A stretch of 64,000 nucleotides of DNA from Occallatibacter riparius (GCF_025264625.1 NZ_CP093313.1:3658001-3722000); one strand, 5' to 3'; counted from the stretch's first letter, positions 37,737-47,912 are shown. The notes: generated from the letters alone by a model not told the origin. Numbers and translations: made by a program.

Positions 37737-38217
37737 TCACCTCATCATTAACGGTATCAGACGCACGAAGGCCATCCAAGTTACCCAATTAGATGCGTCG
37801 AGCCGATAAACCCATGGCTAATACCCTGGCGGCAGAAAATTTGGCAGGCACAAACAAAGTGAAAGGGCACGACTTCACAGCTTGCTGAAAACTGTCTAGA
37901 AGAGGTGCTTCGTATCAGGGGCTGCCTTCAGGCAGCCCGCATGCCGTTCCCCTGATCCCTCGGGGGCTTCAGCCCCCGAGGGATGCTGATCGATAGCGGA
38001 TAGACGCTTAGTCATTGCAAAAACCGATTCGCCGCAGCGCCAGAGTCCTCATCAAGCTTCGTATCTGGACTTCTCCTTTCTCGCAGTCTCGTTGTCCTGG
38101 CGGTTCTGAAAATTGATAGACCTGATTCACTGTGTTTGATAGCACCCGTCGGCCACAACCCGAAGCAGCCCCGCACATGCTATGCTGCGCTCGGATAGCC
38201 ACTGCCCCAGACAGAAA
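37737..38217. other. Repeat-bearing intergenic region between tolQ and recN
   Basis: 480 bases between divergent genes. The left half holds three repeat hairpins (see 37858-37983). The right half should contain the recN promoter, but no clear -35/-10 pair or SOS-type palindrome was found. Confidence 0.5.
37858..37983. repeat. Cluster of REP-like elements
   Basis: AGTGAAAGGGCACGACTTCAC at 37858 is a half copy of the GTGAAAGGGCACGACTT family. GGGCTGCCTTCAGGCAGCCC (37919-37938) and TCCCTCGGGGGCTTC with its partner (37956-37983) are perfect hairpins of the TTTA/TTCA-loop family. Confidence 0.75.
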
Positions 38218-39900
38218 ATGCTCATAGAATTACGCGCAGAGAACTACGCAGTCATCGATCACGCCATCGCGGTCTTCGGGCCGGGGCTCAACCTGCTCAC
38301 GGGTGAAACCGGTGCAGGCAAATCCATCCTCGTCGATGCGCTCGCGCTTCTCATGGGCGGCAAGTCCTCTGCCGAGGTCATCCGCCATGGCGCAGATCGC
38401 GCTGTCGTCTCCTGCGTTTTTGAAGCCACTGCAGGCGCTGAAGCGATCCTCGAGGAAAACGGCATCGACGTAGAAGGCACTGAAGTCATCCTCCGTCGCG
38501 AAATCCTCACCAGCGGGAAGGGAAGAGTCTTCGTCAACAACCAGCCCGCCACGGTCGCGGTGCTCAAGCAACTCGCTCCCGAACTCGCGCTCGTCCACGC
38601 CCAGACCGAAACGCTCGTCAGCTTTGACCAGGGCCAGCAGCGCCACCTGCTCGATCGCTTCGCCGGCATCTCGCTCGAAGCCGTTAACGAGGCGTACACA
38701 AAGTGGAAGCAGGCCAGCGACAAACTCGCCGACCTTCTCGAAGGCGAGCAGGACCGCCTCCGCATGGTCGATCTCTGGACCTACCAATCGAAAGAGATCG
38801 ACGCCGCCAAACTCGAGCCCGAAGAAGACGAGGCGCTCGAGACCGAAAAGCGCGTGCTCGCCAACGCTGAAAAGCTCTACGCCGCGGCCATGGGCGCATT
38901 CGATCAACTTTACGAAGGCGGCATCTCCGTTGAGGTCTGCCTGCGCGCCGCCATCAAGCACGTGGAAGAGCTCGCGCGCTACGACGGCAAGTTCAACGAG
39001 TCCGTGCAGCAACTCAAATCCGCCGGCGCGATCGTCGACGACGTCGCCACAAGCCTGCGCGATTACGCCGAAGGCATCAATGCTAGCCCCGATCGTCTCG
39101 CCGAAATCGAAGACCGCCTCGCCATCATTGACCGTCTCAAGCGCAAATACGGTAAGACTGTCGCCGAGATCCTCGCCTTCAGTGAAGACGTCGCCCGCAA
39201 ACTCTCTGAGGTAGAAGACCGCGACGAAATCCTGAAGACTCTTCGCGCCGAAGTCGATCGCACCGCAGCGGAATATCGCAAAGCCGCTGCTGCGCTAAGC
39301 ATCGAACGCAAAGCCGCGGCGGCGCGCCTCGCCAAGCAGGCCGAAGCGCAGATCAACTCCCTCGCGATGAAGGTCCGCTTCGAAATCGAAGTTGCCGCAA
39401 ATGAAGAAGAGCAGAACTGGTCCGCCGCGGGCTGGGACGAAGTTGAATACCGCATCGCCACCAACGCCGGCGAGCCGCTGAAGCCGCTGCACGAAATCGC
39501 CTCAGGTGGCGAAATGAGTCGAGTCATGCTCGCCCTCAAAGTAGCCGTCGAAGAAACCACGTCGAAGAACAAGCGCAAGACGCCCACGCCGCGCACACTC
39601 GTCTTCGATGAAATCGACATCGGCATCGGAGGCCGTGCCGCAGAAGCTGTCGGTCAGAAACTGAAAGCTCTGAGCCGTGGTCAGCAGATCCTCTGCGTCA
39701 CGCACCTGCCACAGATCGCCGCCTTCGCCGATCAGCATTTCCTCATTGATAAGCGCGAGAGTGGCGGCCGCACCAAAACGCAGATCCGTCTCCTCGATCA
39801 GCGCCAGAGCACGCATGAAGTCGCGCGCATGCTCTCCGGCGCCACAGTCACGGAGACAAGCCTCCAGCACGCCGCCCAAATGATCGCCGCCAGCAAATAG
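38218..39900 (+). CDS. recN: DNA repair protein RecN
   Basis: 560 aa. Starts with MLIELRAENYAVIDHAIAVF and Walker A GETGAGKS (G29-S36). A long coiled-coil centre with EALETEKRVLANAEKLY and RIATNAGEPLKPL follows, then the ABC signature ASGGEMSRVMLAL, Walker B TLVFDEIDIGIGG and the closing CVTHLPQIAAFADQH. RecN is an SMC-like ATPase that holds DNA ends during double-strand break repair. ATG 38218 matches the family start; twelve extra codons from 38182 are unlikely. Confidence 0.96.
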   Translation: MLIELRAENYAVIDHAIAVFGPGLNLLTGETGAGKSILVDALALLMGGKSSAEVIRHGADRAVVSCVFEATAGAEAILEENGIDVEGTEVILRREILTSGKGRVFVNNQPATVAVLKQLAPELALVHAQTETLVSFDQGQQRHLLDRFAGISLEAVNEAYTKWKQASDKLADLLEGEQDRLRMVDLWTYQSKEIDAAKLEPEEDEALETEKRVLANAEKLYAAAMGAFDQLYEGGISVEVCLRAAIKHVEELARYDGKFNESVQQLKSAGAIVDDVATSLRDYAEGINASPDRLAEIEDRLAIIDRLKRKYGKTVAEILAFSEDVARKLSEVEDRDEILKTLRAEVDRTAAEYRKAAAALSIERKAAAARLAKQAEAQINSLAMKVRFEIEVAANEEEQNWSAAGWDEVEYRIATNAGEPLKPLHEIASGGEMSRVMLALKVAVEETTSKNKRKTPTPRTLVFDEIDIGIGGRAAEAVGQKLKALSRGQQILCVTHLPQIAAFADQHFLIDKRESGGRTKTQIRLLDQRQSTHEVARMLSGATVTETSLQHAAQMIAASK

Positions 39901-39952
39901 GTATACGCAGTCGGAACGAGGCATCAGCCGAGCGCTCCAGAACGGGCGCCTT

Positions 39953-39984
39953 CTATTCCCTGTTCCCTACTCCCTATTCCCTGT
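39953..39984. repeat. Heptanucleotide tandem repeat (CTATTCC)
   Basis: Four 7-bp units CTATTCC, CTGTTCC, CTACTCC, CTATTCC followed by a partial CTGT, between the convergent recN and receiver genes. The unit length is constant while the middle two bases vary. Confidence 0.8.
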
Positions 39985-39989
39985 ATTTT

Positions 39990-40403
39990 TCAATTTGGCA
40001 AATGACTCGCATCGATCGGCGGTGCCGACAGCATATTAGCCACCGTAGCCAGCATGAACGTCGGGTGCAGCGGCTTGGCCAGGATCTCGAAGAGGTGCCC
40101 CTTCTTCTTGGCCTCTTCCAGCAGCCCGCCCGTGCCCGGCTGCCCGCTGAACAGCAGGAAGTGCACATCGGGATAGCTCGCCTTCAAAAAAATGGCGAAC
40201 TCAATCCCGTTCATCCCCGGCAGCACCACATCGATAATCGCGAGGTCGGGCTTCCACTCCTCAAGCGTCTCCAATGCCTGCTCGGCGGAGTAGGTACTGC
40301 GCGCGTCGTAACCATTCGAAGAAAAGATCAAAGCCAGCGTATCGGCGATCGTCTCTTCATCGTCGACCACCATGATTTTGCGGCTGCCTGGAAGGCCTGG
40401 CAT
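39990..40403 (-). CDS. Single-domain response regulator (receiver)
   Basis: 137 aa: VVDDEETIA pocket, phosphoacceptor D58 in LAIIDVVLPGMNG, and Lys in FEILAKPLHPT, with FLLFSGQPGTGGLLEEAKKK between. This FSGQ...EILAKPLHP pattern marks an expanded acidobacterial family of stand-alone receivers; the protein at 14623 is a relative. AAGGAG lies seven bases before the ATG. The partner kinase is unknown. Confidence 0.88.
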   Translation of the reverse strand: MPGLPGSRKIMVVDDEETIADTLALIFSSNGYDARSTYSAEQALETLEEWKPDLAIIDVVLPGMNGIEFAIFLKASYPDVHFLLFSGQPGTGGLLEEAKKKGHLFEILAKPLHPTFMLATVANMLSAPPIDASHLPN

Positions 40404-40837
40404 GTTCTTGCTCCTTGCCGCGATCGCCAGCTCATCTACCTCGCCTAGGGTTGCCGAAATGAAAACGTTCCCAGGTGGAGTGGCAATGCAGATATATCAA
40501 TTGAAGACCCAAATGAAAGCTGTATTACTCAAATAAAGGTTCGCGATTACCAAAGAGCCGATGGGCACCCCTTGCGGATATTTCCGTTCCGGCGCATGCT
40601 TACCGCAAAACTAGGTTTGGCGTCTAACTTGTAGAAAAACCCCGCCCGGCGTTCCGGTTGCCGGTGCGGCTTACAAATCGGCGTTACTTCCCGGGTTCGC
40701 GGTGAGTTTTAGCTCTCGCGATTCCCACTGGACCGTTAGATGCGCGCAGATTCCTGCTAGGATACCTGCACGGGCCCCAGAAACTGTTTCCATCGAGGAA
40801 ATTCCATAGATGGAACAACTTACGGGAAGGTCAAAGC
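40404..40837. other. Intergenic region carrying the regulator promoter
   Basis: 434 bases between the divergent receiver gene and XRE/S24 regulator, AT-richer than average in 40490-40560. Apart from the promoter and palindrome entry at 40736-40815 nothing was recognised. A 35-codon frame from ATG 40810 overlaps the regulator start and is judged a chance frame. Confidence 0.45.
40736..40815 (+). promoter_or_regulatory. Probable promoter with TTCCAT palindrome upstream of the XRE/S24 regulator
   Basis: TTAGAT (40736-40741) and TAGGAT (40758-40763) are spaced by 16 bases. Downstream lie a TTCCAT half-site (40788-40793) and a palindrome TTCCATAGATGGAA (40802-40815). The palindrome ends 22 bases before the start codon, a suitable place for self-repression by the encoded regulator. 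Confidence 0.4.
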
Positions 40838-41635
40838 TTGAAACCGGAGTATTCAATAACGGCACAGCCATCCCTCGTGCCGGAGTGGGCAGATCGAATT
40901 CTGCGCCTCATTTCTGACCTCAAGATCACCCAGGCGCGCCTGGCTGAACGCCTCGGGGTTTCGCCCGCCACCGTATCCCGCTGGATTCAGGGAAAACACG
41001 AGCCCACGGCCGAAGGGTATGTCGCCCTCGGCAATCTGGCCCCGCGTCCCGATGCCGTCTACTTCTGGGAGCGCGCCGGCATGGACGTTGCCAACCTGCC
41101 CGACACCAGCCTCCACCGAGTCGCATCCTCGCTTCGCGTCAACCTCGACGAACTCAACGTCGTCGCCGGGAAGCGAGTTTCGAAGGAACTAACCGCGGCC
41201 TCGGGCGCTGTGGCAATTCCGCTTCTCCACGCCTCTGCCTATGGAGATCCGATTCCACCCGGTGAAAACGTTAGTCTCGCTGAAGTGGAAGTCGAAGAGC
41301 TGATTCTGGCTCCCCTCGCCTGGTGCCCCAATCCCGAGCACATGATCGGCATGCATCTTCAGGGCGATTCCATGATGCCAGTTGTCCCGCCCGGCTCCAT
41401 CCTCTTTGTCGATACCTCGGCCACCGATCGCGATCAACTCGACAAAAAGCTTGTCGTCGTCTCGCATCGAGACCTCGGCTTCAAGGTGGCGCGCCTCCAG
41501 CGGCTTGAAGGAACTGACCTGCTCATTTCGGCAAACCACCGGTATCTGCCGCTCGACGTGAGCAACGCTTCCAAGTGGAAGGTGTTTGGCCAAATCCTGT
41601 GGTGGGTCTCGCGCGATACCGTCCCAGCCGCGTAG
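40838..41635 (+). CDS. XRE-family repressor with LexA-like S24 peptidase domain
   Basis: 265 aa from TTG 40838 with GGAAGG seven bases upstream. N-terminal helix-turn-helix (KITQARLAERLGVSPATVSR) is followed by a middle linker. The C-terminal S24 domain has the catalytic Ser in LQGDSMMPVVPPGSILFVD and Lys in LGFKVARLQR. This is the layout of CI/LexA-type repressors that may cleave themselves. No phage genes are near, so it is probably a cellular stress regulator. A palindrome in its leader may be its own operator. Confidence 0.85.
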   Translation: MKPEYSITAQPSLVPEWADRILRLISDLKITQARLAERLGVSPATVSRWIQGKHEPTAEGYVALGNLAPRPDAVYFWERAGMDVANLPDTSLHRVASSLRVNLDELNVVAGKRVSKELTAASGAVAIPLLHASAYGDPIPPGENVSLAEVEVEELILAPLAWCPNPEHMIGMHLQGDSMMPVVPPGSILFVDTSATDRDQLDKKLVVVSHRDLGFKVARLQRLEGTDLLISANHRYLPLDVSNASKWKVFGQILWWVSRDTVPAA

Positions 41636-41658
41636 ATAACGGCAATTTGTCGCAAGTC

Positions 41659-42312
41659 TTACTTCACGTCCACTTTCTTGAACCCCAGCGCGTAGAGCAG
41701 GCCCGTTACGGTTACGCGCGCGTTGTCGCGGGCTTTGTCCAGGATCTTATCGTCCAGTGCGGCCTGCCTGATCTGCTCCTCGGCCACTTGGCGCACCTGT
41801 GACTCAAGATTCGGATCAGCAGGAACCAGCAGCCCGGTCGTGCGCTGATACACACGGCTTCGCGTGTTATCGATACGCGTCACCAGGATCTGCGCCGCGG
41901 GTAAACGAACCTGCGCCGAGTCGCCATTCACCTGCACGTCATTCTTGCCCAGCTGCGTCAGGTCTACGCCGGCAATCACGTCGCCGTGCGCGATAAACAG
42001 CATGCGGTCGCCCGCAAGGAAGTTGGGAACCCCCGGCGTATCCTTGTTGGCCTCGACGATCTTGTCCACGGTGTAGTTCACCGACTCTAGCCGCGATAGC
42101 TGCCGTATCTTCTCCACCACCGCCGTTGCCGAGGTATCAATGTGCGTGATGCGGCCGAAAGTTCCGTTGCCGAAGGACCATATACCGGCCCGCACGAGAA
42201 GGGTCGGTACCAGGACAATCACAACAAAAACGGCAAGCAGCACAGATCCCACCAGCACCACCCACAGGGCGCGGCTGCTGCGGTTGGGATTCGCGTTCTC
42301 AAGATCGCTCAT
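41659..42312 (-). CDS. DUF4230 membrane-anchored protein
   Basis: 217 aa with one N-terminal membrane helix (VVLVGSVLLAVFVVIVLVPTLL) and an extracytoplasmic domain with features of DUF4230 (VVEKIRQLSRLESVNYTVDK, RMLFIAHGDVIAGVDLTQL, VRLPAAQILVTRIDN, RQVAEEQIRQAALDDKIL). Function unknown. It converges on the regulator gene with 23 bases between stop codons. Confidence 0.85.
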   Translation of the reverse strand: MSDLENANPNRSSRALWVVLVGSVLLAVFVVIVLVPTLLVRAGIWSFGNGTFGRITHIDTSATAVVEKIRQLSRLESVNYTVDKIVEANKDTPGVPNFLAGDRMLFIAHGDVIAGVDLTQLGKNDVQVNGDSAQVRLPAAQILVTRIDNTRSRVYQRTTGLLVPADPNLESQVRQVAEEQIRQAALDDKILDKARDNARVTVTGLLYALGFKKVDVK

Positions 42313-42463
42313 GGAGGATTCGATGCCAGCTTAATCCCAGCTATCGCCGGGCCGCAAATCCGTCGGCCGAAAGCCTCCTGCAACTTTTTCCATAACCTGG
42401 GTTTTTAGGAAGGTAACCTGCACCGGACTCAAAGGCTGCAGGGGGTTCAAGGAGGACAGTTCC

Positions 42464-43936
42464 ATGCGGCGCTTCCAATCAGTTCGACTCTTTCTCTTCG
42501 CTCTGCTGCTCGCGGTTGTTCCGGTCTCATCGGCACACGCCGGAGTGTTTATTAGCGTGGGCATAGCGCCTCCTCCTCTACCGGTCTATGTGCAGCCTCC
42601 ATGCCCCGAGCCGAACATGATTTGGACTCCCGGCTACTGGGCTTATGACTACGATCAGGAGCAGTACTACTGGGTTCCCGGCGCGTGGGTGCCGGCTCCC
42701 TACGAGGGCGCCCTGTGGACGCCTCCTTACTGGGGCTGGAGCAACGGCTTCTACGCCTTCCATACCGGATATTGGGGCCCCGTCGTCGGCTACTACGGCG
42801 GCGTTAACTATGGCTTCGGCTACATGGGCGTCGGCTTTGCGGGCGGCGAGTGGCATCACGATCATTTCTTCTACAACACTGCCATCGTCAACGTGAACCG
42901 CACCTACATTCACAACACCTACATCAACAACACCATCGTTCACGAAAACACCATCGTGAACAACAACCACATCGCCTACGCCGGCGGCCCGCACGGAATT
43001 CAGCACATGCCCACGCCTGAAGAGCGCCACGCCATGCAGATGCCGCATGCGTCGCCCACCCGCTTCCAGGAGCAGCACATGCAGCAAGCGCGCTCCGACC
43101 GCCAGAACTTCTTCAACGCGAACCATGGCAATCCGCGCACCGTCGCCGTTGCCCGCCCGCTTCCAGCCGAGCACATGCAGGCGCCGACTGCCGTAGATGC
43201 CCGCCGCGGGCTTCCCACGACCGGCAACCCCCGTGGCAACGCTCCGGAGACTGGAAACCGGACCATCCAGCCGGCACAGCCGGTCAACCGGCCGCAAAAC
43301 ACCATGCCGCCCAACATGCGTCAGAACGAGAACTCCCGCATCACCGCAGCGCCTGTGAACCAGCCGCAGCATGGATTCGCCGGAATGCAGCAGGCCCAGT
43401 CGCAGCAGCAACACACCATGCAGCCGCAGCGCATGCCCAACGAAAACCCGCAGAACAACCGGCCGCAGCAGCCTGCCACGCAACAGCTCTATCGTCCCAA
43501 CATGCCGCAGGCTCAGCCGCAGCAGCAAAACCGGCAGCAGGCGCAGCCCCGCTACGACTCGCCATCGCGCATTCAGCCGATCCCGTCGTACCACCCGGCT
43601 CCGCAGGTGCAGTCTCGTCCAGAGCCTCAGCAGCAATACAGGCCTCAGCCGCAGCAGCAGTATCGTCCGCAGCCTCAGCCGCAGCAGCAATACCGCCCGC
43701 AGCCGCAAGCCCAACCTCAATACCGGCCGCAGCCTCAGCCCCAATACCGGCCTCAGCCACAACAGCAGTATCGGCCTCAGCCTCAGGCCCAACCTCAATA
43801 CCGGCCTCAGCCTCAGCCTCAGTACCGGCCTCAGCCTCAGCCACAGCAGCAGTACCGCCCGCAGCCGCAGCAGCAGCGCATGCCGGAGTTTCATCAGGCC
43901 CCCCAGCCGCAGCACGAGTCCCGGCCGCACCGGTAA
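42464..43936 (+). CDS. Exported YXWGXW-repeat protein with proline/glutamine-rich tail
   Basis: 490 aa. AAGGAGG lies eight bases before the ATG and a signal peptide follows (LFALLLAVVPVSSAHA). Residues 30-120 contain WTPGYWAYDYDQEQYYWVPG and WTPPYWGWS, aromatic repeats of the YXWGXW type found in outer-membrane or surface proteins. A His/Asn-rich segment follows. The last ~200 residues are Pro/Gln-rich, including nine YRPQP units in 43640-43870. The tail is probably unstructured. Function unknown; a cell-surface role is likely. Confidence 0.8.
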   Translation: MRRFQSVRLFLFALLLAVVPVSSAHAGVFISVGIAPPPLPVYVQPPCPEPNMIWTPGYWAYDYDQEQYYWVPGAWVPAPYEGALWTPPYWGWSNGFYAFHTGYWGPVVGYYGGVNYGFGYMGVGFAGGEWHHDHFFYNTAIVNVNRTYIHNTYINNTIVHENTIVNNNHIAYAGGPHGIQHMPTPEERHAMQMPHASPTRFQEQHMQQARSDRQNFFNANHGNPRTVAVARPLPAEHMQAPTAVDARRGLPTTGNPRGNAPETGNRTIQPAQPVNRPQNTMPPNMRQNENSRITAAPVNQPQHGFAGMQQAQSQQQHTMQPQRMPNENPQNNRPQQPATQQLYRPNMPQAQPQQQNRQQAQPRYDSPSRIQPIPSYHPAPQVQSRPEPQQQYRPQPQQQYRPQPQPQQQYRPQPQAQPQYRPQPQPQYRPQPQQQYRPQPQAQPQYRPQPQPQYRPQPQPQQQYRPQPQQQRMPEFHQAPQPQHESRPHR

Positions 43937-43955
43937 CTCTCGGACAAATCAAGTC

Positions 43956-44000
43956 AAAAAAGGTCAGCCGCTTCTCGCAAGGAAGCGGCTGACCTTTTTT
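43956..44000. terminator. Strong bidirectional Rho-independent terminator
   Basis: A 19-bp perfect stem (43956-43974 with 43982-44000), loop TCGCAAG. It starts with AAAAAA and ends with TTTTTT and lies between the convergent YXWGXW and phosphatase genes. Confidence 0.93.
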
Positions 44001-44065
44001 GCTGTTGGGCGAGTTGTATCACAGGGCTTAGTCCCCGTCGAGGACTCGCCTTCGCAGTAGTGTAT

Positions 44066-44518
44066 TCAACGGTCTGTCCGCTCGCTCGCCACGCCGAGTG
44101 CCGCCACCAGCGTGTCAATCCGCTGCCGTATCACTTCAAACGTCTGCTGAACCTTTTCCGGTATCTCGGCCTCAGGAATCGGCCCGACGTCTTCGACTTC
44201 CCATACCTCGACTCTTTGACGGGCGTACTCGATCCAATCCGCACAAAACCGGCGGTGCTCAGATTCCATAAGAACAAGTACGTCGGCTGCGCGCACCAGG
44301 TCCTCCGTCGTCCGCTGCCAATTCGCCGACGCAAAGGAGCCGAGGCCGAACTGGTTCAGCACGTCGGCTGCGTAAGGCGAGATAGCCGCATCTCCGTCCC
44401 TTCCGGCCGCTATACCGCTCGAAGAAACATGTACGCCCAGCACGCACCGGGAGGTGCAGTAAGCCTCTGCCAGACGGCTGCGGTAAATGTTGCCGGTACA
44501 AACGAAGTGGATTCTCAT
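44066..44518 (-). CDS. Low-molecular-weight protein tyrosine phosphatase-like
   Basis: 150 aa from ATG 44518, so that RIHFVCTGNIYRSRLAEA is N-terminal as in the family; upstream codons add only a non-conserved leader. CTGNIYRS is the CX5R phosphate-binding loop. The general-acid segment, normally a DP(Y/F) pair, reads EVEDVGPIPEAEIPE, so the usual Asp-Pro pair is not obvious. It may dephosphorylate proteins such as bacterial tyrosine kinases, or be an arsenate reductase relative. It is divergent from ispH. Confidence 0.8.
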   Translation of the reverse strand: MRIHFVCTGNIYRSRLAEAYCTSRCVLGVHVSSSGIAAGRDGDAAISPYAADVLNQFGLGSFASANWQRTTEDLVRAADVLVLMESEHRRFCADWIEYARQRVEVWEVEDVGPIPEAEIPEKVQQTFEVIRQRIDTLVAALGVASERTDR

Positions 44519-44609
44519 TGCGAGGACCAGCATAGAATCGCACGAATGGCTTCCCAGCTTCTCTGCTTCACTCTTTCGCTGGAGAATGTGCAATTAACTT
44601 GCCGGTTGG

Positions 44610-44621
44610 TATACTTGTAGT

Positions 44622-44622
<1 letters not shown>
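44610..44622 (+). promoter_or_regulatory. Probable -10 element of ispH with leaderless transcript
   Basis: TATACT (44610-44615) ends six bases before the GTG start of ispH, so the transcript would begin at or next to the start codon. No Shine-Dalgarno sequence is present. A weak -35 (TGTGCA) lies 17 bases upstream. Confidence 0.4.
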
Positions 44623-45650
<1,028 letters not shown>

Positions 45651-45821
45651 TTTCACCTAGAAAGCGGACCACTCGGCCGCATATTTCGATTTCTATGTTT
45701 GCGCGTCGACCGACGGGGCGGTTCATGTACATTGGCATGAAAGCCGGAAAACCTGTTTGGCCGCGCAACGTACTCAATCCGGGATTTTCCGGTGCAGTAA
45801 CCGAGGCATTCTGAAGAGCGC

Positions 45822-47828
45822 ATGAGTCAACCGCAGGGGACACAACACGTCACGGCTCCCCGTTTTGGCCGCCTTGACGCGGATCTGGAAGATGTAAAGT
45901 CATCGGTCCTGAGAGCAGCGGACTATATCCTCTCGCGTCAGCATGCGGACGGCTACTGGTGCGGCGAGCTCGAGGCCGACTCCATGCTCGAAGCCGACTA
46001 CATCTTCCTTCACACCTTGCTCGAAAGTGGAGACCCCGGCCGTCTGCGCCGCGCATTCACTGAGATGATGCGCTACCAGAACGACGACGGAAGCTGGAGC
46101 CTCTATCCCGGCGGCCCCGGCAACATCTCGCTCACCGTAAAATGTTATTTTTCAGCCAAGCTCATGGGCTTGAGCAAAGACGACCCTGCCATGGTGAAGG
46201 CGCGCGAATGGGCGCTTGCCAACGGCGGCGTAGTCGCGTGTAACACCTTCACCAAGATGTACCTCTGCGCTCTGGGCCAGTACGACTACGATGCCGTCCC
46301 CGCTGTCCCGCCCGAGATCGTCTTGTTCCCCAAGTGGTTCTACTTCAACATCTACGAGATCTCCTCGTGGTCGCGCTCCATCCTCGTGCCGTTGGCCATC
46401 ATCTACGCCAAAAAGCCGTTCAAGAAGATTCCGGCCGAGCAGGGAATCGACGAGCTCTTCGTCGAAGGACGCGACAAGTCGAAGCTCCGCCTCCAGTGGG
46501 ACAGGAAGAAGTGGTTCTCCTGGCGCAACTTCTTCATCGCCACCGATCGCCTTGCACACTGGGCTGAAGCCGTCCACCTCCGCCCCGTCCGGAAGATGGC
46601 GCTCAAAAAAGCCGAGAAGTGGATGCTCGAACGCTTCGAGATGACCGACGGCCTTGGCGCCATCTACCCCGCCATGCTGAACGCAATTCTGGCGCTGCGC
46701 TGCCTCGGCTACTCGGAAGACGATCCGCAGGTCATCCGCGCGCGCGACGAGTTCGAAAAGCTCGGTATCGAAGAAGCAGCCAGCGACGTCATGCCGGAGC
46801 CGACCTTCCGCATGCAGCCCTGCGTCTCTCCTGTGTGGGATACCGCGCAAGCCGTATTCGCGCTGGGCGAGGCAGGCGTGCCCGCCAACGATCCCCGCAT
46901 GGTCAAGGCCGCCGACTGGATGCTCTCCAAAGAAGTCCGTCATAAGGGCGACTGGTCGGTGAAGGTTCCCAACACCGAACCCGGCGGCTGGTACTTCGAG
47001 TTCAACAACGAGTTTTATCCCGACACGGACGACACGGCGCAGGTTCTCCTCGCGCTGAACAAGGTGAACCACCCCGCGGAGCGCCGCCAGATCGATGTGT
47101 GCCAGCGCGCCATCGCCTGGGAATTCGCCATGCAGTGCCGCAACGGCGGCTGGGGCAGCTTCGACAAAGACAACACGAAGATGATCTTCCAGTACATCCC
47201 GTTCGCCGATCACAACGCCATGCTCGACCCGCCGACAGTCGACATCACCGGCCGCATGCTCGAAATGCTTGCCGCCTACGGCTACACCCAGGAAGACAAG
47301 CGGGTGCAGAAGGCGATCAGGTTCATCCTCAAGGAGCAGGAGCCGGACGGAAGTTGGTTCGGTCGCTGGGGCGTGAACTACATCTACGGAACATTCCTCG
47401 TCCTGCGCGGCCTTGAGGCCATCGGCTTCGATCACAACGAGCCGCAGGTGCAGCAGGCAGCCGAATGGATCCGCATGGTGCAGAACTCCGACGGCGGCTG
47501 GGGCGAGTCGTGTGGCACCTATGACGACCCCAACACGCGCGGCGTAGGCGTCAGCACTCCTTCGCAGACGGCCTGGGCGCTGCTTGGCCTTCTCGCCGCA
47601 GGCGACGACCGCTCCGACTCCATCGCCAAAGGCGTCCGCTGGCTCCTCGAGCGGCAGCGCGAAGACGGCGGCTGGGACGAATCCATGGGCGAAGGTGCGC
47701 GGCGCGAGAGCATCATCACCGGCACCGGCTTCCCCAAAGTGTTCTACCTGGCATACACGATGTACCGGCAGTACTTCCCGCTCATGGCGCTCACCACGTA
47801 CCGTCGTGCCATGGAGCGCACGGCGTGA
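45822..47828 (+). CDS. shc: Squalene-hopene cyclase
   Basis: 668 aa. The catalytic DXDD motif is D401-T-D-D (YPDTDDTAQVLLAL). Several QW repeats are present (QHADGYWCGE, NDDGSWSLYPGG, CRNGGWGSFDKDN, EPDGSWFGRWGVNYIYGTF, NSDGGWGESCGTYDDP, REDGGWDESMGEG). The enzyme cyclises squalene to hopene at the membrane. Squalene is supplied by HpnCDE encoded ~10 kb downstream. A 39-codon frame ends seven bases before the ATG. The ribosome binding site is weak. Confidence 0.97.
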   Translation: MSQPQGTQHVTAPRFGRLDADLEDVKSSVLRAADYILSRQHADGYWCGELEADSMLEADYIFLHTLLESGDPGRLRRAFTEMMRYQNDDGSWSLYPGGPGNISLTVKCYFSAKLMGLSKDDPAMVKAREWALANGGVVACNTFTKMYLCALGQYDYDAVPAVPPEIVLFPKWFYFNIYEISSWSRSILVPLAIIYAKKPFKKIPAEQGIDELFVEGRDKSKLRLQWDRKKWFSWRNFFIATDRLAHWAEAVHLRPVRKMALKKAEKWMLERFEMTDGLGAIYPAMLNAILALRCLGYSEDDPQVIRARDEFEKLGIEEAASDVMPEPTFRMQPCVSPVWDTAQAVFALGEAGVPANDPRMVKAADWMLSKEVRHKGDWSVKVPNTEPGGWYFEFNNEFYPDTDDTAQVLLALNKVNHPAERRQIDVCQRAIAWEFAMQCRNGGWGSFDKDNTKMIFQYIPFADHNAMLDPPTVDITGRMLEMLAAYGYTQEDKRVQKAIRFILKEQEPDGSWFGRWGVNYIYGTFLVLRGLEAIGFDHNEPQVQQAAEWIRMVQNSDGGWGESCGTYDDPNTRGVGVSTPSQTAWALLGLLAAGDDRSDSIAKGVRWLLERQREDGGWDESMGEGARRESIITGTGFPKVFYLAYTMYRQYFPLMALTTYRRAMERTA

Positions 47829-47843
47829 ACATGAATTGGGACT

Positions 47844-47912
47844 GGTAGGTCGGGGCTTCAGCCCTGACAATCAAGCCAGCCCTCACCGATGGGGATTTAG
47901 CCCCTGAGGTTT
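47844..47912. repeat. Composite REP-like element with two hairpins
   Basis: CTGGTAGG, then TCGGGGCTTCAGCCCTGA (47850-47867), then GGGGATTTAGCCCCTGAGG after a 23-base spacer. Same order and spacing as 36361-36433. It follows the shc stop codon. Confidence 0.8.

Noticed and set aside
40810..40917. 35-codon frame starting at ATG 40810
   Set aside because: It overlaps the start of the XRE/S24 regulator and lacks a binding site; the TTG frame has GGAAGG and conserved domains.
42578..43930. 450-codon antisense frame over the YXWGXW gene, full of LRLR repeats
   Set aside because: It arises from the Pro/Gln repeats of the sense gene; there is no ribosome binding site or signal, and the sense gene has both.
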